The notes under the pieces were generated by a model. That model was not told the DNA's origin and did no database searches. It saw only the letters and a list, made by a program, of their open reading frames with translations. DNA of 64,000 bases from JBBIIC01 sp037446725. Its GTDB lineage: Bacteria; Actinomycetota; Coriobacteriia; Anaerosomatales; SLCP01. This document shows positions 17,583 through 27,576 of this stretch, one piece after another. Each line of letters starts with the position of its first letter. Position 1 is the stretch's first letter. The stretch lies in NCBI GenBank assembly GCA_037446725.1, contig JBBIIC010000004.1, positions 62,001 to 126,000 on the forward strand, read 5' to 3'. The position numbers and the translations under genes were made by a program.

Positions 17583-18293
17583 GTGGGCCACGACGACCTG
17601 CACGACAGCACGAAACTCGACCGCGCCGAGGAGGTGGTCGGACACCGTTTCGAGCAGCGGGCGCTCCTCGCCAGTGCGCTCACCCACCCCAGCGCTCCGG
17701 CCGAGGGGACGCAGGCCCTCGACTACGAGAGGCTCGAGTTCCTCGGCGACGCGGTCCTCGGCCTTCTGGTAGTTGAGGAGATATACCGGCGCTTCCCGGA
17801 GCTCCCCGAAGGAGAGATGACGAAGCTCAAGATCCACCTCGTCTCCGGAGGCTCGCTCGTTGAGGCTGCCGAGGACCTGGGGCTTGGCGAGTTCATCGCA
17901 CTCGGTGAGTCGGAACGAGGCACCGGGACCCGGGGGTTGCGCTCGGCGCTGGAGAACGCATTCGAAGCGGTCGCCGGAGCCATCTACCTCGACGGAGGCC
18001 TTGAGGCTGCGCGCCGCTTCGTCGGCGCGACGCTCGGCGGGCGCATCTCGGCGGAGGGGATCGACGTCGCAGACCTCGAGCACCCCAAGTCACGCCTCCA
18101 AGAAGTCGTCCAGGCCGACGGGCGAAGCGTGGAGTACCGCATAGTGAGTGAGGAAGGCCCGCCGCATGCCCGCCGTTTCTGCGCTGAAGCACTGGTCGAC
18201 GGCCGCGTCCTCGGCACCGGTGAAGGCGGCACGAAGAAGGAGGCCGAGATGCGCGCCGCGCGGGAGGCGCTTATCAAGGTTTCCGCTGGCTGA
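17583..18293 (+). CDS. rnc: Ribonuclease III
   Basis: A 236-residue endonuclease cleaving double-stranded RNA, with the signature ERLEFLGDAVL at about 49-59 and a C-terminal double-stranded-RNA binding domain (about 160-233; GTGEGGTKKEAEMRAAREAL). It processes rRNA precursors. The GTG start is seven bases after fabF; the acpP-fab-rnc-smc order is classical in Gram-positive bacteria. A mutM gene, often found between rnc and smc in actinobacteria, is absent. Confidence 0.95.
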   Translation: MGHDDLHDSTKLDRAEEVVGHRFEQRALLASALTHPSAPAEGTQALDYERLEFLGDAVLGLLVVEEIYRRFPELPEGEMTKLKIHLVSGGSLVEAAEDLGLGEFIALGESERGTGTRGLRSALENAFEAVAGAIYLDGGLEAARRFVGATLGGRISAEGIDVADLEHPKSRLQEVVQADGRSVEYRIVSEEGPPHARRFCAEALVDGRVLGTGEGGTKKEAEMRAAREALIKVSAG

Positions 18294-18311
18294 AAGGGCG
18301 CCTGACCGCGC

Positions 18312-18338
18312 TTGCGCTGCGGTGTCCTGTGATAGAAT
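18312..18338 (+). promoter_or_regulatory. Candidate promoter for smc
   Basis: TTGCGC (18312-18317) and TAGAAT (18333-18338), spaced 15 bases, sit about 66 bases before the smc start. The -10 context GATAGAAT recurs before rimP. Spacing is slightly short. Confidence 0.45.
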
Positions 18339-18404
18339 CACGGTCGTTCCGCAGCCGGGGGCCCACCCCCTCCACCACCCGCATTCCGCACCGAGAGGCT
18401 CTGC

Positions 18405-21400
18405 GTGCACCTGAAGTCCCTCATACTCAAAGGCTTCAAGTCCTTCGCGGACCGCACCGTCCTGTCGCTCGAGCCCGGCGTTACCGTCGTCGTCGGCCCG
18501 AACGGATCGGGCAAGTCCAACATCTCCGACGCCGTGCTCTGGGTCCTCGGCGAGCAGTCCGCCAGGAGCCTGCGCGGTCAGGCGATGGAGGACGTCATCT
18601 TCGCCGGTTCGTCAGCGCGCCAGCCCGTCGGCGTCGCCGAGGTCGACCTCGTACTCGACAACTCAGATGGCACGCTCCCCATCGAGTTCAACGAGGTCAC
18701 GATCACCCGGCGCATGTTCAGGAGTGGCGAGAGCGAGTACCTCATCAACCAGTCGCCCTCGCGTCTCATGGACGTCCAGGAGCTCCTTCACGACACCGGT
18801 TTGGGAAGGGACACGCACTCGATCATCAGCCAGGGCCGTCTCGACGAGATCCTCAACTCACGGCCCGAGGACCGGCGCGCACTGATCGAAGAGGCCGCAG
18901 GCGTCCTCAAGCACAAGAAGCGGCGCGAGCGTGCGCTGCGCAAGCTTTCGGGGCTGGACGCGCACCTCGAGCGCGCGCGCGATATCTCCGGGGAGATCGA
19001 CCGCCAGCTCAGGCCGCTGCAGCGACAGGCGTCGCGCGCCGCCCAGCACGCCGAACTGAAGACCGAACTCGTGTCGGTCCAGACCTCGCTTGCCGTCGAC
19101 GACCTGCGTACACTCCAGCGCTCCTGGGATGAGCTCGAGAAGCGTGAGAAGGAGCAGGACGCCGAGATCGAGCTCACCCGTTATCGCCTGGCCGAGAAGG
19201 AACGTGAACTCGCGACCTTCCAGGCTCTGCTCGAGGAGAAGGGACTGTTCGTCGGCGACCTCTCCGAGCAGCGCCGCCGCCTGCAGTCGGTACTCGAGCG
19301 CATCAACTCGGGACTGCTGCTGCTCGAGGAAAAGGGCAAGAACCTCATCGAGCGCCTGAGCGAGCTGCGCGGGAAGCTCTACCAGGCCGAAACCCGTACC
19401 GAGGCGCGCACCGGCGAACTCGAACGCCTGTCGGCTGACCGGGTCGAGACAGACACGCGGCTCAAGGCCCTCTACGGTCAGCTCGGCGAGCTGCGCAAGG
19501 AGGCCGAGTCCTCCAAGAAGGAGCGTATCGCGGCGGACGAGGCGCTCGCCCGGATCACTGGTGAGATCCGCCGGGGACGCAAGGGCGCGGATGACCTGAG
19601 GATGGAGCTGGCGGTACTCGAGCAGTCGGTCGCTGCACACCGTCTCGAGACCGAGATGCTCGGCGAGCGGCTCAACGCCTTGAAGGACCAGCGCACGACG
19701 CTGTCAGCTACGCTGTCGAGCCGTCGCGCCCGCATGGAACAGCTCGACAATGACCTCAGCCGCTCCCGGATGGCGCGATCGCTTGCCGACAGTGACGTCG
19801 ACAAGCGAGTGAGAGTCCTCGATTCGCGACGCAAGGAACTGGCCGAGGTTCGCGAGCGTCTCACCGCTGCCCGCGCGGAGGTGCGCGCGCTCGAGGAGGT
19901 GGACCGCGCGTTCGAGTCCGCCTCACCAGCACTGGCGTGGGCCCTCTCTCGTCAGCGCGATCTGCCGGGCCTGGTCGGCCCACTCGCCGAGCGGATCCGG
20001 GTCCCCGGGGGCTACGAGCAGCTGCTCGAGCACCTGCTCGGGACCGACCTGTTCGCGCTACTCGTCGACGATCTCGACGCTGCATCGCGTATCGCCGGCG
20101 CCGCTGCCGAACAGAACGAAGGCGAGCTTGCGCTCCTGCCGATATCAGCTACAGCGGTGCCGGCTCGCACCGCGGCCGGCGTCGGCACACCCCTCATGGA
20201 TCTTCTTGAATGCGATGCGGAACTGCGTCCAGCACTCAACGGCCTCCTCGGAGACGTGTACGTCGTCGAGTCCCTCCCTGAAGCGGTCGAGGCGGTCCGA
20301 ACTGACCCTACCGGTGCGCGCTTCGCCACTCCCGCCGGTGCGATTGCTTGGCCCGGCGGTAAGGTCACCGTCGGCCGCGTCGTCGCGACCGACGGTGCCG
20401 GGGTGCTGACTCGCAAGCGGCGCATCACCGAGCTCGAAGACGAGGTCAACGCGCTCGACATCGCGGTGGGCGAGGCGGAAGCGGACACGTCGACCGCAGA
20501 AGAGGCCGTCGCGGCGGCACAGCAGGACGCGCTCGAGCTCGGACAGAAGATCGCCCAGCTTGCGGGGGAGCACGACTCGCTGCGCGAGGAGATCGGCCGC
20601 CTGGAGCAGGCGTTGACGATGCTGGACGCCGAGCTCGTCACCATCAACGCGAGATCCCGGGAAGTCGAAACCCGCGTGGAGAAGGAGGCGCCGGGCATCG
20701 AACCTCTCAAGCGTCGGATCGTGGAGGCTGAGGCCGCGGTCGACGAGCTCGAAGAGCAGGCCACGGCCGCTCGCGAACGGCGGGACTCCCGATTCCGTGA
20801 CGAGGCCGCGATCAATGAGCGTCTCTCCGCATGCCAGGTAGACATCGCCACCGTCTCCGAGCGGGAGGTCCACCTCAAGCGACAGGTCGCCTCGATCAGG
20901 GCGGAGCTCTCCGAGCTGGAGGCGACGGTCATTCAGAGCCGGAACACCGAGGCCGCGCTCGAGCTGCTGCGCGAACGTATCGAGCCCGTGCACGACCTGT
21001 ACGCAGCCCTTCTCGAGCGCGCCGAGCACTGGGCCGTGCGACTCAAGGACCGCGCGCACTTCGAGCAGGCGGACTCCGAGTCGCTGCGTACGACGATCCA
21101 CGCGGCGCAGGATGGCGTGCGCGCGCTCCAGTCACAGATCGACGAGCAGTCGGCCCTGATGAGCGACATCCGAGTCGAGAAGGGTCAGCTCGAGGTCCAG
21201 GTCGGCGCCGCGGTCGCACGGATCGTGGAGGAGTATGGCGTTCCCCTAGAGCGCGCGCTCGAGCACGAGCCGCTCGAGGATCGCCGGACCGCCGAGGACC
21301 GCGCACACGCGCTGCAGAAGCGTCTCGAGAACATCGGCCCCGTCAATCCCGTCGCAATGCAGGAGTACGAGGCGCTCAGGGAACGCCGTGACTTTATGAA

Positions 21401-21968
21401 CGACCAGATCGACGACCTTGTCGGGAGTCGCCAGGCGCTCGGCAAGGTCATCGCGGCCATCGACCGCAAGATCCGCGATCGCTTCCACGAAACCTTCGAG
21501 CAGGTGAACAACCACTTCCAGGAGGTCTTTGCCGTCCTGTTCCCTGGCGGACACTGTGCCCTCGAGCTCACCGAACCCGACGACCCCGAGGCCACCGGTG
21601 TCGAGGTCATCGCCCAACCACGCGGCAAGAAGCTCTCGAAGATGTCGCTCATGTCCGGCGGTGAGAAGGCGCTGACCGCGCTCGCACTCCTATTCGCCGT
21701 CTACCGTACGCGTCCATGCCCCTTCTACATCCTTGACGAGGTCGAAGCCGCACTTGATGACACGAACCTGCGTCGTTTCATCTCCTTCACCGACACCATG
21801 CGTGCGCACACGCAGTTCATCATCGTCACGCATCAGCGACGGACGATGGAGATGGCGGACGTCCTCTACGGGGTCTCGATGCAGGCCGACGGTATGAGCA
21901 AGGTCGTCAGCCAGAAGCTCGAGCGCGCCCTTCATGAGGAAGCCGCCGATGGCCACGCCCTGGTATAG
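18405..21968 (+). CDS. smc: Chromosome segregation protein SMC
   Basis: A full-length 1187-residue SMC ATPase. Walker A GPNGSGKS is at residues 31-38; a coiled coil runs to about 500; the hinge domain is about 510-660 (rich in Gly/Val strands around [20 protein letters not shown]); a second coiled coil follows; the C-terminal head has the signature [16 protein letters not shown] and Walker [18 protein letters not shown] with ScpA/ScpB compacts and segregates the chromosome; scpA and scpB are not in this window. The start is a GTG. The 3' end overlaps ftsY. Confidence 0.96.
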   Translation: MHLKSLILKGFKSFADRTVLSLEPGVTVVVGPNGSGKSNISDAVLWVLGEQSARSLRGQAMEDVIFAGSSARQPVGVAEVDLVLDNSDGTLPIEFNEVTITRRMFRSGESEYLINQSPSRLMDVQELLHDTGLGRDTHSIISQGRLDEILNSRPEDRRALIEEAAGVLKHKKRRERALRKLSGLDAHLERARDISGEIDRQLRPLQRQASRAAQHAELKTELVSVQTSLAVDDLRTLQRSWDELEKREKEQDAEIELTRYRLAEKERELATFQALLEEKGLFVGDLSEQRRRLQSVLERINSGLLLLEEKGKNLIERLSELRGKLYQAETRTEARTGELERLSADRVETDTRLKALYGQLGELRKEAESSKKERIAADEALARITGEIRRGRKGADDLRMELAVLEQSVAAHRLETEMLGERLNALKDQRTTLSATLSSRRARMEQLDNDLSRSRMARSLADSDVDKRVRVLDSRRKELAEVRERLTAARAEVRALEEVDRAFESASPALAWALSRQRDLPGLVGPLAERIRVPGGYEQLLEHLLGTDLFALLVDDLDAASRIAGAAAEQNEGELALLPISATAVPARTAAGVGTPLMDLLECDAELRPALNGLLGDVYVVESLPEAVEAVRTDPTGARFATPAGAIAWPGGKVTVGRVVATDGAGVLTRKRRITELEDEVNALDIAVGEAEADTSTAEEAVAAAQQDALELGQKIAQLAGEHDSLREEIGRLEQALTMLDAELVTINARSREVETRVEKEAPGIEPLKRRIVEAEAAVDELEEQATAARERRDSRFRDEAAINERLSACQVDIATVSEREVHLKRQVASIRAELSELEATVIQSRNTEAALELLRERIEPVHDLYAALLERAEHWAVRLKDRAHFEQADSESLRTTIHAAQDGVRALQSQIDEQSALMSDIRVEKGQLEVQVGAAVARIVEEYGVPLERALEHEPLEDRRTAEDRAHALQKRLENIGPVNPVAMQEYEALRERRDFMNDQIDDLVGSRQALGKVIAAIDRKIRDRFHETFEQVNNHFQEVFAVLFPGGHCALELTEPDDPEATGVEVIAQPRGKKLSKMSLMSGGEKALTALALLFAVYRTRPCPFYILDEVEAALDDTNLRRFISFTDTMRAHTQFIIVTHQRRTMEMADVLYGVSMQADGMSKVVSQKLERALHEEAADGHALV

Positions 21969-22869
21969 GCGGGTTTCCGAGGGCCTCACCCGAAGCCGTG
22001 AGCGCCTCGAGGGTCAGCTCAACGTCCTCCTCAGGAAGGGCCCTGATCTCGACGAGGAGTTCTGGGAGGATCTCGAGGACACACTCGTCGGTGCCGATGT
22101 GGGCGCTGTCGCGGTCGGCGAGATAGTCGACCGGTTGCGCGACAATGCGGCGCGCCAGGCACTGCCCGACGCAGGGGCGGTCCTCGATCACCTTGCGGAG
22201 GAACTAGCACGTGAGTTCCCCGAAGGGGGGACCGACCCGCTCGGGGAGAGTCCGGTTGTCTTGCTCGTCGTAGGCGTCAATGGCACCGGGAAGACGACGA
22301 CGGTCGGCAAGCTAGCGACCGAGGCCGCGCGCGCGGGCCGCTCTGTTCTGCTCGGTTCCGGCGACACCTACCGCGCCGCCGCCGTCGAGCAACTCGACAT
22401 TTGGGCGCAGCGCGCCGGCGTCCCGGTCGTCCGGCGTGACCGCGGGGCGGATCCCGCCGCGGTCGCCTTCGACACGGTGGCGCGCGCCAACGAGACGAAC
22501 CCCGATCTCACCCTCATCGACACCGCCGGACGCCTCCACACGTCGCCGGACCTCATGCGCGAACTCGAGAAGGTACAGCGGATTGCGAGCCGGGAGAGCG
22601 TGGCCCCAGTGCGCAGTCTCCTGGTGATGGACGCGACCACCGGCCAGAACGGACTCGCTCAGGCCCGCGAGTTCCACGCCGCTCTCGAGCTGGATGCGAT
22701 CGTGCTCACGAAGCTCGACGGTACGGCCAAGGGAGGTATCGCCGTGGCGGTCGTCCGGGAGCTCGGCATCCCTATCGTGCGCATCGGCGTGGGGGAGGGC
22801 GCGGACGACCTCAAACCCTTCGTGCCATCCGAGTTCGCCCGCGCCCTCGTGGGGCGTGGCGGAGAATGA
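21949..22869 (+). CDS. ftsY: Signal recognition particle receptor FtsY
   Basis: A 306-residue SRP-type GTPase: N domain (about 1-90) and G domain with GVNGTGKTTT (about 109), DTYRAAAVEQL, DTAGRLH and TKLDGTAKGG. It docks SRP-ribosome complexes at the membrane. The acidic A domain of enterobacterial FtsY is missing, as in many Gram-positive homologues. The ATG at 21949 with GAGGAA six bases upstream is preferred; an in-frame ATG at 21934 would extend the overlap with smc from 20 to 35 bases. Confidence 0.94.
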   Translation: MATPWYRRVSEGLTRSRERLEGQLNVLLRKGPDLDEEFWEDLEDTLVGADVGAVAVGEIVDRLRDNAARQALPDAGAVLDHLAEELAREFPEGGTDPLGESPVVLLVVGVNGTGKTTTVGKLATEAARAGRSVLLGSGDTYRAAAVEQLDIWAQRAGVPVVRRDRGADPAAVAFDTVARANETNPDLTLIDTAGRLHTSPDLMRELEKVQRIASRESVAPVRSLLVMDATTGQNGLAQAREFHAALELDAIVLTKLDGTAKGGIAVAVVRELGIPIVRIGVGEGADDLKPFVPSEFARALVGRGGE

Positions 22870-23423
22870 CGGCGTTCGGCCCACCCGGCCGCGGAGATCG
22901 CGTCGCTCGACGCCTCCTGCTGCCGCTTACGCTCGTTCTCATACTGCTCGTACTCATCTTCTGGGTGCTCTTCACGTCGCTCCAGGTGTCGGGGGACTCC
23001 ATGTATCCGACCCTGGGCCACGGTGACCGTGTCCTCGTTAGCCGGGGGTACGGCACGCCGGAGCGCGGTGATATCGTGCATGTCGATGCGCGAGAACTCG
23101 AAGGCGCCCGGGGAGACCAGGTCATCAAGCGCGTCGTCGCCTTGGCAGGTGATACGATCAGCATCGAGAACGGACGTGCGCTGGTGAACGGGGTGCCGGA
23201 AGACCCCGTGAACGATCTCATCCTCGACGACAACGATGTCTCGATCCCCTCGCTTACCATCCCCGAAGGGTATGTCTACGTGCTCGGTGACAATCGGCCC
23301 GTCTCGCTGGACAGCCGCTTCTACGGTCCGGTACCGGTCGGCGCGATCGAGGGCCGGATCATCTTCTGCTACACGCCGGTCACCCGGTTCGGCCCGATAG
23401 ACCGAGGCCGGGGGCCACTCTAG
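22866..23423 (+). CDS. lepB: Type I signal peptidase (first copy)
   Basis: A 185-residue membrane protease with one N-terminal membrane segment (about 17-37) and the catalytic pair Ser45 in SGDSMYPT and Lys88 in QVIKRVVAL; GDNRPVSLDSR is the substrate-pocket motif. It removes signal peptides after export. Translationally coupled to ftsY by a four-base overlap and located just before ffh, placing a signal peptidase between the two SRP GTPase genes. A second copy lies at 26899-27477. Confidence 0.93.
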   Translation: MTAFGPPGRGDRVARRLLLPLTLVLILLVLIFWVLFTSLQVSGDSMYPTLGHGDRVLVSRGYGTPERGDIVHVDARELEGARGDQVIKRVVALAGDTISIENGRALVNGVPEDPVNDLILDDNDVSIPSLTIPEGYVYVLGDNRPVSLDSRFYGPVPVGAIEGRIIFCYTPVTRFGPIDRGRGPL

Positions 23424-23453
23424 CCTGTACGGACCCGAGGAAGGGCATCCCGG

Positions 23454-24806
23454 ATGTTCGAAAGCCTCTCACAACGACTTCAGTCGGTCTTCGCTGGCCT
23501 GACAGGCAAGGGACGTCTGTCCGAGGCGGACGTGGACGCCGCCATGCGCGAGATTCGTCTCGCGCTGCTCGAGGCCGACGTGAACTTCAAGGTGGTCAAG
23601 GAGTTCGTTGGCCGCGTGCGTGCGCGCGCCGTCGGCACCGACGTGGCCAAGAGCCTCACCCCCGGGCAGATGGTCGTGCGAATCGTCCTCGATGAGCTGA
23701 CGACGCTGCTTGGCGGAACCGATGCGAAGCTTACGTTCACCGGACGCGTACCCGGCTCGGTTATGCTCGTCGGTCTGCAGGGCTCGGGCAAGACGACCGC
23801 GAGTGCCAAGCTCGCGAACCTGCTCCGTAAGCAGGGTAAGCGCCCGCTGCTGGTTGCGTGCGACGTCTACAGGCCCGCGGCGATCGACCAGCTCGTCGCC
23901 CTCGGCCGGGAGCTCGACATCCCCGTCTACAGCGGAGACGGCACCGACCCTGTCCGGATCGCGCAGCAGGGCATCAAAGACGCGGTCGCCCAGATGCGTG
24001 ACGTGGTGATCATCGACACAGCCGGACGCCTGCATGTCGACGACGAGATGATGACCGAGGCGGCTCGCATCAAGGAGGCTGTCCGCCCCGACCAGGTCCT
24101 GATGGTCGTAGACGCGATGACGGGTCAGGATGCCGTGACGGCGGCCCAGGCCTTCGCAGACAGGGTGGACTTCGACGCAGTCCTCATCACCAAGCTCGAC
24201 GGTGACGCGCGCGGCGGCGCCGCGCTCTCCGTGAAACAGGTGACAGGCAAGCCGATCATGTTCGCCGGAGTGGGGGAGAAGCTCGACGCGCTCGAGCAGT
24301 TCCACCCCGACCGAATGGCCAAGCGCATACTCGGCATGGGCGACGTCGTTTCCCTCATCGAGAAGGCCGCTGAGACGGCAGACCTCGAAGCAGCGGAGGA
24401 AATGGAGGAGCGGCTGCGCAGGGCCGAGTTCACCTTCGACGACTTCCTCACCCAACTCAGACAGGTCAAGAAGATGGGCGGCCTCGGAAGCATGCTCAAG
24501 ATGTTGCCTGGCGCAGGGCAGTTCAAAGGGCTTGCCGACGCCGACATCGACGAGCGCCAGCTTGACCGTGTCGCCGCCATCATCCAGTCGATGACTGCCG
24601 CCGAACGAGCCAATCCGAAGCTCCTGAATGGATCGCGACGCGAACGCATCGCGCGCGGCGCAGGGGTGACGGTCTACGACGTCAATCAGCTGGTCAAGCA
24701 GTTCCAGGCCGCACGCAAGATGATGAAGCAGTTCCAGGCCGGCGGACCGGGCAGGGGCAGGCGAGGCCGCTACAAACTCCCTGGGGGTCTCCAACCGCCT
24801 CTGTGA
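23454..24806 (+). CDS. ffh: Signal recognition particle protein Ffh (SRP54)
   Basis: A 450-residue SRP GTPase: N domain (1-90), G domain with GLQGSGKTT (about 107), DTAGRLHVDDEM and TKLDGDARGG, and a methionine-rich M domain (about 300-450; KKMGGLGSMLKMLPG, then KMMKQFQAGG) that binds 4.5S RNA and signal peptides. It partners with FtsY encoded just upstream. No SRP RNA gene was seen nearby. Confidence 0.96.
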   Translation: MFESLSQRLQSVFAGLTGKGRLSEADVDAAMREIRLALLEADVNFKVVKEFVGRVRARAVGTDVAKSLTPGQMVVRIVLDELTTLLGGTDAKLTFTGRVPGSVMLVGLQGSGKTTASAKLANLLRKQGKRPLLVACDVYRPAAIDQLVALGRELDIPVYSGDGTDPVRIAQQGIKDAVAQMRDVVIIDTAGRLHVDDEMMTEAARIKEAVRPDQVLMVVDAMTGQDAVTAAQAFADRVDFDAVLITKLDGDARGGAALSVKQVTGKPIMFAGVGEKLDALEQFHPDRMAKRILGMGDVVSLIEKAAETADLEAAEEMEERLRRAEFTFDDFLTQLRQVKKMGGLGSMLKMLPGAGQFKGLADADIDERQLDRVAAIIQSMTAAERANPKLLNGSRRERIARGAGVTVYDVNQLVKQFQAARKMMKQFQAGGPGRGRRGRYKLPGGLQPPL

Positions 24807-24848
24807 TCCGCGAAGTTGCTCTCACAGTCGGCGTTCACCGTCGCCGTT

Positions 24849-24877
24849 TTGACCCGCCCTGGGGTATGTCGTATCAT
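24849..24877 (+). promoter_or_regulatory. Promoter of the rpsP-rplS operon
   Basis: TTGACC (24849-24854) and TATCAT (24872-24877) are separated by exactly 17 bases, one of the best sigma-70-type matches in the window. Transcription would begin about 50 bases before the rpsP start. Confidence 0.7.
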
Positions 24878-24935
24878 GGGCAATCGTTTTGCGTGCGTGT
24901 GGCCGCAGTCGGCCACCCTACCCGGAGGTGAACTC

Positions 24936-25373
24936 TTGGCAGTCAAGATCCGTCTGGCTCGCGCCGGCGCGAAGAAGGCCCCCTTCTACCGCATCGTCGC
25001 AGCAGATTCGCGCTCGCCGCGCGACGGCCGTTTTATCGAGATCCTCGGCCGATACAACCCCCGCACCGAACCGAGCTTCATCGAACTCGATGTCGAACGC
25101 ACCGAGGAGTGGCTCGGCAAGGGCGCACAGATGACTGAGACCGTCGCCAAGCTCTACGAGGCGGCGAAGAACCCCGACGCCGCAGCTCCCGTCAAGGAGG
25201 CCAGACTCTCCAAGAAGGCCCAGGCGAAGGCCGCCGCGGAAGCGGAGGCACCCGCCGCGCCCCCGGCCGAGGCGGCTACTGACGCTGCCGAACCCGAGGC
25301 TGAGTCCGTGGACGCTCCCGGGGACGCTGAGCCTGAAGCTCAGGCTGAGGAGCCCTCCGAGGCTGCGGAGTAG
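24936..25373 (+). CDS. rpsP: 30S ribosomal protein S16 with long C-terminal tail
   Basis: A 145-residue S16. Residues 1-78 are the canonical protein ([20 protein letters not shown]); residues 79-145 are a low-complexity Ala/Glu/Pro tail about 65 residues beyond the usual end. The start is a TTG at 24936, supported by GGAGGTGA five bases upstream and by the normal N-terminus. First gene of the rpsP-khpA-rimM-trmD-lepB-rplS operon. Confidence 0.94.
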   Translation: MAVKIRLARAGAKKAPFYRIVAADSRSPRDGRFIEILGRYNPRTEPSFIELDVERTEEWLGKGAQMTETVAKLYEAAKNPDAAAPVKEARLSKKAQAKAAAEAEAPAAPPAEAATDAAEPEAESVDAPGDAEPEAQAEEPSEAAE

Positions 25374-25381
25374 CGGCCGGC

Positions 25382-25630
25382 ATGGCAACTCCCACCGACA
25401 CGGAGAGCCTCGTCCGCTACCTCGTGACTTCCCTCGTAGACGAGCCTGACTCAGTGAGCATCGCCAAGCGGGTGGCGGGGGACTCAGTGACCTACGAGAT
25501 CTCACTGCATCCCGACGACGTCGGCAAGGTCATCGGACGCCAGGGTCGTATCATCAAGGCCATCCGCACTCTCGCGCGAGCCTCGGCCGGCACGACCGGC
25601 GAGCACGTCGACGTGGAGGTCTTGGGGTAG
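25382..25630 (+). CDS. khpA: KH-domain RNA-binding protein KhpA
   Basis: An 82-residue single KH domain with the RNA-contacting GxxG loop in GKVIGRQGRIIKAIR. KhpA (YlqC) pairs with KhpB in Gram-positive bacteria and affects RNA turnover and cell elongation; the conserved place between rpsP and rimM supports the identity. Confidence 0.93.
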   Translation: MATPTDTESLVRYLVTSLVDEPDSVSIAKRVAGDSVTYEISLHPDDVGKVIGRQGRIIKAIRTLARASAGTTGEHVDVEVLG

Positions 25631-25635
25631 CAGCC

Positions 25636-26166
25636 ATGAGTGATGCCCCCTTCGTCCCGGTGGGGCGGATCGTCAAGGTCCATGGACTGAACGGGGAGGT
25701 ATCGGTGGCTCCGGCCGCCGGTCCTCCTTTCGTTTTTCCCGAGGGACTAGCGGTCTGGATCGTGCCCCCGACATCCGTTCCCGCCGAACTAGTGATCGAG
25801 TCGGTCCGCCAGGGACCGAAAGGCCCGCTCGTGAAGCTCTCCGGGGTCGACACCCGCGCCGATGCGGAGCCTCTGCGCGGACGTACCCTGCTGGCACGCG
25901 ACTCCGACCTCCCCGACGGGTGGACGGAAGTGGACGTGACCGACGTGGGGCTGAAGGTCGTCGACGTGAAACGGGGAGCGATCGGAACCGTGGCCGATGT
26001 GATCATCACGGGTGCCAATGACGTCTGGGTCGTCCACGACGGGCCCTTCGGAGAGGTGCTCGTGCCCGTGATCGACGATGTCGTCGTCGAGATCGATGAA
26101 GATGCGGGCATCGCAACCGTCCGGCTGCTTCCCGGCCTTCTGGATGAAGGGGATCTCGGGTCATGA
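25636..26166 (+). CDS. rimM: Ribosome maturation factor RimM
   Basis: A 176-residue protein with an N-terminal RimM barrel (VGRIVKVHGLNGEVSV) and a C-terminal PRC-barrel-like half (about 95-170; ending VPVIDDVVVEIDED). RimM binds S19 and helps mature the 30S head. It overlaps trmD by four bases. Confidence 0.94.
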   Translation: MSDAPFVPVGRIVKVHGLNGEVSVAPAAGPPFVFPEGLAVWIVPPTSVPAELVIESVRQGPKGPLVKLSGVDTRADAEPLRGRTLLARDSDLPDGWTEVDVTDVGLKVVDVKRGAIGTVADVIITGANDVWVVHDGPFGEVLVPVIDDVVVEIDEDAGIATVRLLPGLLDEGDLGS

Positions 26167-26906
26167 TCGTCGATGTCATCACGATCTTCCCCCAGATGTT
26201 CGAGGGGCCCATGTCGACGTCGATGGTGGGCCTCGCCCGTGAACGCGGACTCCTCGAGCTGCGAGTCCACGACCTCAGGGAGTACGCAACCGACCGCCAC
26301 CGGACGACCGATGACTACCCGTACGGGGGAGGTCCGGGCATGGTCATGAGGCCTGAACCCCTCTTCAGCGCGGTGCGGGCGGTTCGCGCGATGGGGCCGG
26401 ACTCCGCGACCGTCGTCTTCTTGACCCCGGGCGGTGAGCGCTTCACGCAGCGTACGGCGGTGACGTTTTCCGAGCTGGAACGTCTCATACTCGTGTGCGG
26501 CCGATACGAGGGTTTCGACGAGCGCACTTTCGGCCTCGCCGACGTTCGGCTGTCCATAGGGGACTATGTGCTCACCGGGGGGGAACTGCCGGCGATGGTC
26601 GTCATCGATGCCGTAGTCCGGCTGGTGCCCGGCGTGCTCGGACACGAGGAATCGTCTGCGGATGAGTCGTTCACTGAAGGCCTCCTGGAGTATCCTCAGT
26701 ACACACGCCCGGCGGACTTCGAGGGGCTGTCTGTGCCCGAGGTCCTCCTGAGCGGCGACCACGCCAGGATAGCGGCCTACCGTCGCCGGGAGGCCGTCGT
26801 ACGCACTGCCCGCATGAGACCCGACCTTCTTGACGAGGCCTGTCTCTCAGGTGAGGAGCAGGCGCTCGTTGATGAACTGCTCGAAAGGAGCCCCGAACGT
26901 GACTGA
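26163..26906 (+). CDS. trmD: tRNA (guanine(37)-N(1))-methyltransferase
   Basis: A 247-residue SPOUT methyltransferase that makes m1G37 and prevents frameshifting. It starts MIVDVITIFPQMFEG, contains DYPYGGGPGMVM, and has the trefoil-knot SAM site in YVLTGGELPAM. ATGA overlap with rimM fixes the start; the end overlaps the following signal peptidase gene by eight bases. Confidence 0.96.
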   Translation: MIVDVITIFPQMFEGPMSTSMVGLARERGLLELRVHDLREYATDRHRTTDDYPYGGGPGMVMRPEPLFSAVRAVRAMGPDSATVVFLTPGGERFTQRTAVTFSELERLILVCGRYEGFDERTFGLADVRLSIGDYVLTGGELPAMVVIDAVVRLVPGVLGHEESSADESFTEGLLEYPQYTRPADFEGLSVPEVLLSGDHARIAAYRRREAVVRTARMRPDLLDEACLSGEEQALVDELLERSPERD

Positions 26907-27477
26907 CCCGAATCAGACTGCGCCGGTCGCCGAGACCGAGAAGTCAGGAGGCAACTTGGGCCGCTGGCTGCTGGAGACCGCGGTCATGATCGCGCTGGCG
27001 TTCCTTCTTGCCCAGGGTATCAAGACCTTCGTCATGCAGCCCTTCGTGATCCCAACCGGCTCGATGGAGCCGACGATCATGACCGGTGATCGTGTCCTTG
27101 CCGAAAAGATCTCGACCCGCTTCCGCGAGCCGCGCCAGGGCGAGATCGTCGTCTTCGACGACCCGACCGGCCGCCACCCGCAGCTCATCAAGCGCATCAT
27201 CGCTGTCGGTGGCCAGACCGTCGACATCGACGACGGCACTGTCGTCGTCGATGGCACGCCCCTCTCAGAACCCTACGTCCACGGCAAGGTGAGCGATCCG
27301 GGTACGGTACCGCTCCCCATCACGCTCGCCGACGACGAGGTCTGGCTCATGGGCGACAACCGTCCGAACTCCGGCGACAGCCGCTTCATGGGGCCGATTC
27401 CCGAGTCGATGGTGCAGGGGCGAGCGTTCGCCATCTACTGGCCGCTCAGCCGGATGGGTACCCTCGCCCTGCCCTGA
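26899..27477 (+). CDS. lepB: Type I signal peptidase (second copy)
   Basis: A 192-residue signal peptidase with a cytoplasmic N-terminus, a membrane segment (about 24-41), Ser55 in PTGSMEPT, Lys98 in QLIKRIIAV and GDNRPNSGDSR. The GTG at 26899, overlapping the trmD stop, has AAAGGAG eight bases upstream; an in-frame ATG at 26830 lies within trmD and is rejected. The trmD-lepB-rplS arrangement is typical of actinobacteria. It differs clearly in sequence from the copy between ftsY and ffh, so the two are not a recent duplication. Confidence 0.93.
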   Translation: MTDPNQTAPVAETEKSGGNLGRWLLETAVMIALAFLLAQGIKTFVMQPFVIPTGSMEPTIMTGDRVLAEKISTRFREPRQGEIVVFDDPTGRHPQLIKRIIAVGGQTVDIDDGTVVVDGTPLSEPYVHGKVSDPGTVPLPITLADDEVWLMGDNRPNSGDSRFMGPIPESMVQGRAFAIYWPLSRMGTLALP

Positions 27478-27527
27478 GGCTGGCCTGAGAGGGGTTTGCA
27501 TCACGCCCGACGTGGTCTATACTTTCG

Positions 27528-27533
27528 CCTTGC
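27528..27533 (+). promoter_or_regulatory. Minus-10 element before rplS
   Basis: TATACT at 27528-27533, about 43 bases before the rplS ATG. No good -35 at standard spacing (a TTGCAT at 27496 is 26 bases away), so this is a candidate internal promoter only. Confidence 0.4.
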
Positions 27534-27576
27534 GCCTGAACAGCGCCTGACCGTTGAAGGACGACTGAGGACACCA

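Noticed and set aside
23469..24794. Long minus-strand open frame opposite ffh
   Set aside because: It mirrors the complete Ffh gene almost exactly and has a low-complexity, His/Asp/Leu-biased translation without motifs.
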